DNA of 64,000 nt, taken from Clostridiales bacterium (lineage in GTDB: Bacteria; Bacillota; Clostridia; Oscillospirales; Oscillospiraceae). Where the stretch lies: assembly GCA_004556755.1 (NCBI GenBank), contig SFFW01000007.1:1-64000 (forward strand), read 5' to 3'. Each line of letters opens with the position of its first letter. Within the stretch, counting starts at the first letter, position 1. Shown here piece by piece: positions 59,536 through 64,000 of this stretch. The notes below the pieces were generated by a model. The model searched no databases. It saw only the letters and a list, made by a program, of their open reading frames with translations, and had not been told where the DNA came from. Both the position numbers and the translations under genes were made by a program.

Positions 59536-60846
59536 TCAGTCGCTGTTTATGTTCGAAGTGATGTCTCTCACGGTGTCTGCGACCGCCTTGTCTGTGCGTA
59601 TGAGATCCTCTATCTTCTTTATCGAGGAGAGCACCGTCGAGTGATTTCTTCCCTCGTACTCGCCGCCGATCTCCTTGAGCGGGAGATTGGTCAGCGTGCG
59701 GATAAGGTACATGGACACTTGACGGGCAAAGGCGGTGCTTTTGGACCTGTTCTGCCCCCTGATGTCCTGCTCACTGAGGGAGAAGAAGCGGGCCGTCTCG
59801 TGAATGATGCGCTGCGGCGAGGGGATGTAGCTGCCGTTTTTCGTAACGTCCGCTATGGCACGCTTGACGTCCGCCGTGTCGATCTTCTTTCCGAGTATCT
59901 CCTTATATGCGGTGAGGCGCTTTACGACGCCCTCTATCTGACGCACGTTGGAGCTTAAAGTCTCCGCTATGTAGTTTACCGCATCGTCCTCTATAATGAG
60001 TCCGAGCTGCGCCGCCTTGGCTCTCGTGATGACCATCCTCGTCTCAAGGTCGGGCGGCTGTATGTCCGCCATAAGACCGCCCTCAAAGCGGCTGCGGAGT
60101 CTGTCGTCAAGCACGCTCATGTCGATGGGCGGACGGTCGGAGGTGATGACTATCTGATGTCCCGCCTCGTAGATGTTGTTGAAGGTGTGGAAAAATTCCT
60201 CCTGCGTCGCCTGCTTGCCGGATATAAACTGAATATCGTCAACAAGGAACAGGTCCACGTTGCGGTATTTCATTCGGAATTCCTCATTCGTCTTGTCGCG
60301 CAGAGCCTTCATAAGCTGATTCGTGAACTCTTCGCCCTTGACGTATGCGATCTTCGTCGAGGGGTCACGCTCCCTTATCGCCTGTCCTATCGCAAGCAGA
60401 AGGTGTGTTTTGCCGAGACCGGAGTTGCCGTATATGAAAAGGGGGTTGTTGTAGGGTCCGCCCGGCTTTTCCGCCACAGCAACGGCTGCGTTGTGTGCAA
60501 AGCGGTTGGAGTTGCCGACGATGAAGCGGTCAAAGGTGTAGCCCGCCATTTCCGGCAGGGGGTCGTTATCCGGCTTTGCGGCGTTGTAGTCCTCGATCTC
60601 GTCGCCGACGAGCATCAGAACATTGAACTCGGTCGAAAAAATGTCGTACAGCGCATTCTTTATGAGATCGACGAAGCGCCCCATTATTATCTCACGGCGG
60701 AACTCTGTCGCCGTGTGCAGCACGAGGGTGCAGGAGTCTATCTCGACCGGCTCGCAGTCGGAAAACCACGTTCTGATCGCAGTCGGCGTAAGATGCTGCG
60801 CCAGCTCCTCCAGCACGGCGGCCCATATATCTTGAACGGAATTCAT
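59536..60846 (-). CDS. dnaA: chromosomal replication initiator protein DnaA
   Basis: Initiator ATPase of 436 residues from ATG 60846 (GAGGAG). Domain I starts NSVQDIWAAVLEELA. Domain III has Walker A YGNSGLGKTHLL and Walker B LFLVDDIQFI, and the initiator-specific region FHTFNNIYEAG. Domain IV ends with GGEYEGRNHSTVLSSIKKIE, the DNA-binding signature. All genes from here to gyrA run in the same direction, that is, with the leftward replication fork. Confidence 0.97.
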   Translation of the reverse strand: MNSVQDIWAAVLEELAQHLTPTAIRTWFSDCEPVEIDSCTLVLHTATEFRREIIMGRFVDLIKNALYDIFSTEFNVLMLVGDEIEDYNAAKPDNDPLPEMAGYTFDRFIVGNSNRFAHNAAVAVAEKPGGPYNNPLFIYGNSGLGKTHLLLAIGQAIRERDPSTKIAYVKGEEFTNQLMKALRDKTNEEFRMKYRNVDLFLVDDIQFISGKQATQEEFFHTFNNIYEAGHQIVITSDRPPIDMSVLDDRLRSRFEGGLMADIQPPDLETRMVITRAKAAQLGLIIEDDAVNYIAETLSSNVRQIEGVVKRLTAYKEILGKKIDTADVKRAIADVTKNGSYIPSPQRIIHETARFFSLSEQDIRGQNRSKSTAFARQVSMYLIRTLTNLPLKEIGGEYEGRNHSTVLSSIKKIEDLIRTDKAVADTVRDITSNINSD

Positions 60847-60877
60847 AAGCTGATTCTCCTCATTATTTATAAAAATC

Positions 60878-60906
60878 ATTATAGCAAATTTTTCGAGCTT
60901 ATGCAA
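60878..60906 (-). promoter_or_regulatory. sigma-A promoter of dnaA
   Basis: Minus strand: -35 TTGCAT (60906-60901), 17-bp spacer, -10 TATAAT (60883-60878). Confidence 0.8.
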
Positions 60907-61021
60907 TAGATATATATATTATATATGTAAGAGTCAAAATATTTTTTGCTTCTGTTTAAGAGCAATAATATTCAAAAATCAATGAATATTCGCTATATTA
61001 TGAATAAATGTGTAAATTCTC

Positions 61022-61050
61022 TTGACAAATGTTTTTAACGGTGGTAATGT
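61022..61050 (+). promoter_or_regulatory. sigma-A promoter of sstT
   Basis: -35 TTGACA (61022-61027), 17-bp spacer, -10 TAATGT (61045-61050). Confidence 0.75.
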
Positions 61051-61103
61051 ACACGCTGCACGTACAAAAGTGCGTGAGAGAGATATTTGAAAGGATGTTC
61101 ATT

Positions 61104-62336
61104 TTGAAAGCAATAGCAAAAGCATATAACGGCGTAAGCCTTATCCTGCGCATTGTGATCGGTCTTGCGATCGGCGTTGCGCTGGCTCTCCTCATTCCCG
61201 ACGCAAAAAACAACGCCGAGTGGATCGGCATTTTCGGCGACTTATTCGTCGGCGCTCTGAAGGCGATAGCGCCCGTGCTGGTGTTCGTTCTGGTCGTGAG
61301 CGCACTCGCTCAGTCCAACGAAAAGCTCGGTAAGCAGTTCCGCTCCGTCGTCATACTCTACCTCATTTCCACCTTTATGGCGGCTGTTATCGCAGTTACG
61401 GCAAGCTACATATTCCCCATCGGTCTGACTCTTACCGACGCAGTCGACAGCGCCGCTCCCGACAGCATCGGCAGTATCTTCAGAGGACTTCTCACAAACG
61501 TTGTGTTAAACCCCGTGCAGTCCATTGCAAGCGGCAACTACCTTGGCATCCTGTTCTGGGCGATAATCCTCGGCGTTGCGCTTAAAAAGGCGAGCGCCGG
61601 TACCAAGCAGTTTCTTTCCGACTGCTCGGAAGCCGTCACCAAGGCGGTGCGCTGGGTAATCAACTTTGCCCCCTTCGGTATCATGGGTCTCGTGTTCACC
61701 GCAGTTTCCACCAGCGGTCTCGACATCTTCACCGAGTACGGCAAGCTCCTGCTCATCCTCGTAGGCTGCATGCTCGTCTCCGCACTTGTCGTTAACCCCC
61801 TCATGGCGTTCATCGTCATGCACAAAAACCCCTATCCCCTCGTGTTCAAGTGCCTCAAGGAAAGCGGCGTGACCGCATTCTTCACCCGCTCCTCCGCTGC
61901 GAACATCCCCGTGAATATGTCCCTGTGCGAGAAGCTCGGTCTCAATAAGGAGCTGTACTCCGTCTCCATCCCCCTCGGTGCGACCATCAATATGGCGGGT
62001 GCGGCGGTCACCATCACGGTTATGACCATGGCTGCAGTTCACACCATGGGAATCCCCGTCGCCTTCCCCGTTGCCGTGCTTCTGAGCGTTATGGCGGCTC
62101 TCGGCGCCTGCGGTGCATCCGGCGTTGCCGGCGGCTCCCTGCTGCTCATCCCCATGGCGTGCGCACTGTTCGGCATAAGCGACTCCGTTGCGATGCAGGT
62201 CGTCGGCGTCGGCTTTATCATCGGCGTCATCCAGGACTCCGTCGAGACTGCGGTCAACTCCTCCTCCGACGCACTCTTCACCGCCGTTGCCGAGTTCGGC
62301 CAGTGGCGCAAGGAAGGCAAGGAGATCAAGTTCTGA
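61104..62336 (+). CDS. sstT: serine/threonine:sodium symporter SstT
   Basis: A sodium-coupled dicarboxylate/amino acid symporter-family protein that imports serine and threonine, 410 residues. Hydrophobic segments fill the protein; the SstT-like blocks are RSSAANIPVNMSLCEKLG, PLGATINMAGAAVTIT and GASGVAGGSLLLIPMACALFG. TTG 61104 is preferred because GAAAGGA lies at proper distance; an ATG at 61095 has no room for a ribosome site. It is a single-gene unit on the right side of the origin. Confidence 0.9.
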   Translation: MKAIAKAYNGVSLILRIVIGLAIGVALALLIPDAKNNAEWIGIFGDLFVGALKAIAPVLVFVLVVSALAQSNEKLGKQFRSVVILYLISTFMAAVIAVTASYIFPIGLTLTDAVDSAAPDSIGSIFRGLLTNVVLNPVQSIASGNYLGILFWAIILGVALKKASAGTKQFLSDCSEAVTKAVRWVINFAPFGIMGLVFTAVSTSGLDIFTEYGKLLLILVGCMLVSALVVNPLMAFIVMHKNPYPLVFKCLKESGVTAFFTRSSAANIPVNMSLCEKLGLNKELYSVSIPLGATINMAGAAVTITVMTMAAVHTMGIPVAFPVAVLLSVMAALGACGASGVAGGSLLLIPMACALFGISDSVAMQVVGVGFIIGVIQDSVETAVNSSSDALFTAVAEFGQWRKEGKEIKF

Positions 62337-62354
62337 TCCTTGGATAAAACAACA

Positions 62355-62390
62355 AAAAATCTCGGAAACCGTTGAGTTTCCGAGATTTTT
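62355..62390. terminator. bidirectional terminator
   Basis: 15-bp stem AAAAATCTCGGAAAC/GTTTCCGAGATTTTT, loop CGTTGA, between convergent genes. Confidence 0.92.
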
Positions 62391-62399
62391 TATATCCTC

Positions 62400-63998
62400 T
62401 TACGCTGCGGCTTTGCGGCGCTTTACTCTGACGACGATTATCACCGTGCTGATAACGGCGCCGAGCAGCGATGCGCAGCAGACGCCGAATGCAATGTAGG
62501 TGAGCGTCCGGTCAAGCGGCTTGCCCTCACCGTTTTCGCTTGCCGTGTACACCTCGTCGTAGCTGCCGTCGCCGTCGGAGTCCACTGACAGCGTCGTGTC
62601 GCCCATGTTTCCGGCGACCGTGTCGATGACCGTGCGCCGTCCGACGTCGATGTCCTCAAAGCGCCTGAAGTCCGTGTACTCACCGTTTTCGTCCATGTAG
62701 CCGACGGTGTAGTCCATGCTGCCGGAGGCGTTGCCCTCGATCTTAATGTCGTACAGAGCGCCCTCTTTTAGCCTCAGCACCTTTGCGGTGTCGTCACCGT
62801 CCTCCGTATTCTCAAAGCTCAGCGAACCGAAGGAGGTGCGGGTGGAGAGACTGTCCTCCTCGGAGCAGAGCTTCTCGCCCTTGTACTTCACCGTGACGTC
62901 CACGGGGCAGGCGATCCTTATGTAAATGTAGCGCTGACCGTTGACCTGATCCGCAATGTCGCCGAAGAAGAATTGCAGGTCATCGGCATCCGCCACCTCG
63001 TAGTGGCATCCGTCGCTTGCGAGCGCCTCCATGAGCTGCTGCGCCTCGTACTTGTCGCTGGAATAAAGGTCCTGGAAAAATCCGAGCGTGTATATGCTTA
63101 TGCCCTCGTCCTTGAGCGACTGTGCATATTCAATGAGATCGTCGCCCGTAAGCCCCTCGTTCGGCATACCGTCCGACATGAGAACGATTATCTTCTCGTC
63201 GGAGTCCACGGTCGAGAGCAGGCTTGCCGCCGTTGCAAGACCGGCGTAGGTGTTGGTGCGACCGCCCGTGCGGATGCCGTCGATGGCGGAGCCGAGAACG
63301 CCCTCATCCGCCGAGAAGCCGAGCTGGAGCATGGCGTCGTAGTTGTAGCTCACGATGCCGACGGCGGCGTTCTGACCGAGTACGGAGCTTACGAAGCGGT
63401 GCGCTGCGTCCTTGGTCTCCTCAATGGGGGTGCCGCTCATGCTGTCGGAGCTGTCGAGCGTCAGAACAATCGACCTGTCGGACAGCATCATGCCCTTGTA
63501 CCAGTCGAGCGAAAAATCGGGCTGCTCGGTAAACAGACGGACGGTTGCGTAGTAGCCGCCGTAGGGGTCCTCGTAGGCAACCTTTTCTTGTGCGTACTCC
63601 AAAGCGTCCGACACGCTTAAGTGCGAGCCGTCGGAGTTTTTCTCGCACAGACCCTCGCTCACGGCGTTTATCATCTCAAGATTGTACATGGTCGCAATGA
63701 CGTCGTCGTTTGCGTAGACCGCCGCCGCACCCTTGGAAAGGAAGGCGTCAACAAGGCGCTCATCCCGTCCGCTTGAGCAGGCGCCGAGGTAGACTATGCT
63801 GTTGAAGAGACTGCCGTCCTCAAAATAGTTTTCGACAAAGCTTGCGGTGATGAGGAAGGTGTCCCCGCCCGAAATGAGGGAGCCGTTTTCGATCGCCTGT
63901 GCGTACTTCTGATAGTTCTCCTCGGTGCAGGGAACGCCCGTGACGAGCATGGAGCCGATGTCGTATGAGTAGGCTCCGTGACCGTGCCAAAGAATGAC
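62400..63998 (-). CDS. surface protein with caspase-like and von Willebrand A domains (partial)
   Basis: The frame is open to the window edge at 64000, so the N terminus lies outside; 532 residues are visible. The first block has WHGHG (His7) and, 67 residues on, YLGACSSG (Cys74), the His/Cys spacing and motifs of clan CD (caspase, gingipain or CHAT type) peptidases. A VWA domain starts near residue 176 with the metal-binding DSSDS (182-186), a Thr in GRTNTYAG and LMSDGMPNEG. After a beta-rich part, a C-terminal membrane segment (about residues 499-521) and Lys/Arg-rich stop anchor it with the domains outside. Activity is unproven; one catalytic residue may be displaced. The function is unknown. 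Confidence 0.75.
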   Translation of the reverse strand, partial: VILWHGHGAYSYDIGSMLVTGVPCTEENYQKYAQAIENGSLISGGDTFLITASFVENYFEDGSLFNSIVYLGACSSGRDERLVDAFLSKGAAAVYANDDVIATMYNLEMINAVSEGLCEKNSDGSHLSVSDALEYAQEKVAYEDPYGGYYATVRLFTEQPDFSLDWYKGMMLSDRSIVLTLDSSDSMSGTPIEETKDAAHRFVSSVLGQNAAVGIVSYNYDAMLQLGFSADEGVLGSAIDGIRTGGRTNTYAGLATAASLLSTVDSDEKIIVLMSDGMPNEGLTGDDLIEYAQSLKDEGISIYTLGFFQDLYSSDKYEAQQLMEALASDGCHYEVADADDLQFFFGDIADQVNGQRYIYIRIACPVDVTVKYKGEKLCSEEDSLSTRTSFGSLSFENTEDGDDTAKVLRLKEGALYDIKIEGNASGSMDYTVGYMDENGEYTDFRRFEDIDVGRRTVIDTVAGNMGDTTLSVDSDGDGSYDEVYTASENGEGKPLDRTLTYIAFGVCCASLLGAVISTVIIVVRVKRRKAAA

Positions 63999-64000
63999 GC

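Noticed and set aside
60907..61021. AT-rich region upstream of dnaA as the unwinding part of the origin
   Set aside because: It contains no DnaA box or trios and holds the divergent dnaA and sstT promoters; the dnaA-dnaN gap fits better.
1..64000. tRNA and rRNA genes
   Set aside because: No tRNA T-loop/acceptor patterns or rRNA segments were seen on either strand; short tRNA-like matches could still have been missed by eye.

Overview
The window looks like a chromosomal segment of a GC-rich, Gram-positive, endospore-forming clostridium, probably of the Oscillospirales type. The evidence is a SpoIVB peptidase, WhiA, SepF, DivIVA, HPr kinase, a PrsA-like lipoprotein, an L10 leader, strong aggGAGg ribosome sites and sigma-A promoters with 17-bp spacers. 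It contains the replication origin. On the minus strand the order is dnaA, oriC, dnaN, an S4-domain gene, recF, remB, gyrB, an acyltransferase gene and gyrA. No rRNA, tRNA, CRISPR array, prophage or complete insertion sequence was seen.

Layout. 1-620: end of rplA, an unrecognised 59-residue ORF, a terminator and a dense set of hairpins. 627-7305 (minus): a split transketolase, galactokinase and MscS operon, and a trkA-trkH potassium uptake pair. 7306-8338: accessory/regulatory DNA with an orphan promoter-palindrome-terminator unit, a small gene remnant and a Met/Cys leader-peptide attenuator. 8339-10923 (plus): methionine ABC transporter metQ-metN-metI, whose MetQ is circularly permuted. 10981-18882 (minus): hprK-murB-rapZ-whiA-dnaE-LOG as one tightly packed operon. 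18941-19214: rpmB. 19270-19706: an IS3-like MITE and a tandem array of palindromic units. 19701-22206: two divergent membrane-anchored proteins and the separate rplJ-rplL operon with its L10 leader. 22221-27554 (minus): miaB, a membrane protein, mutS and a CPBP protease. 27602-38104 (plus): mutL-miaA-hfq, an HlyD-like protein, yggS-sepF-divIVA, ileS and lspA-rluD. 38168-41966: spoIVB, a spore/wall M14 peptidase and a parvulin lipoprotein. 42013-47251 (plus): mfd, then a CAT-like, a cytidylate-kinase-like and a Nif11-like gene. 47305-51003 (minus): ECF S component, a conserved GNAT-like gene, an ABC exporter, rnhA and a SHOCT protein. 51016-60906: gyrases and origin genes. 61022-64000: sstT and an incomplete surface protein with caspase-like and VWA domains.

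The strongest unusual signal is at 7940-9208. A sigma-A promoter drives a 37-residue leader peptide with 9 Met and 6 Cys. It is followed by RNA segments that can form mutually exclusive 1:2, 2:3 (antiterminator) and 3:4 (terminator) helices, directly before metQNI. The metQ product carries the usual C-terminal half of the NlpA/MetQ fold first and the usual N-terminal half second, joined by a new linker. Together these form a methionine-uptake locus that is unusual in both its control and its binding protein.

Other notable points are an origin with a DnaA box, DnaA-trio and AT-rich layout; a probably leaderless mfd mRNA; a split rplKAJL cluster; a zinc ribbon inserted in a secreted parvulin; and natural Ala at the quinolone-resistance position of GyrA. 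Start codons were chosen from ribosome-binding sites and family N termini. All function calls come from reading the sequence without a database search.
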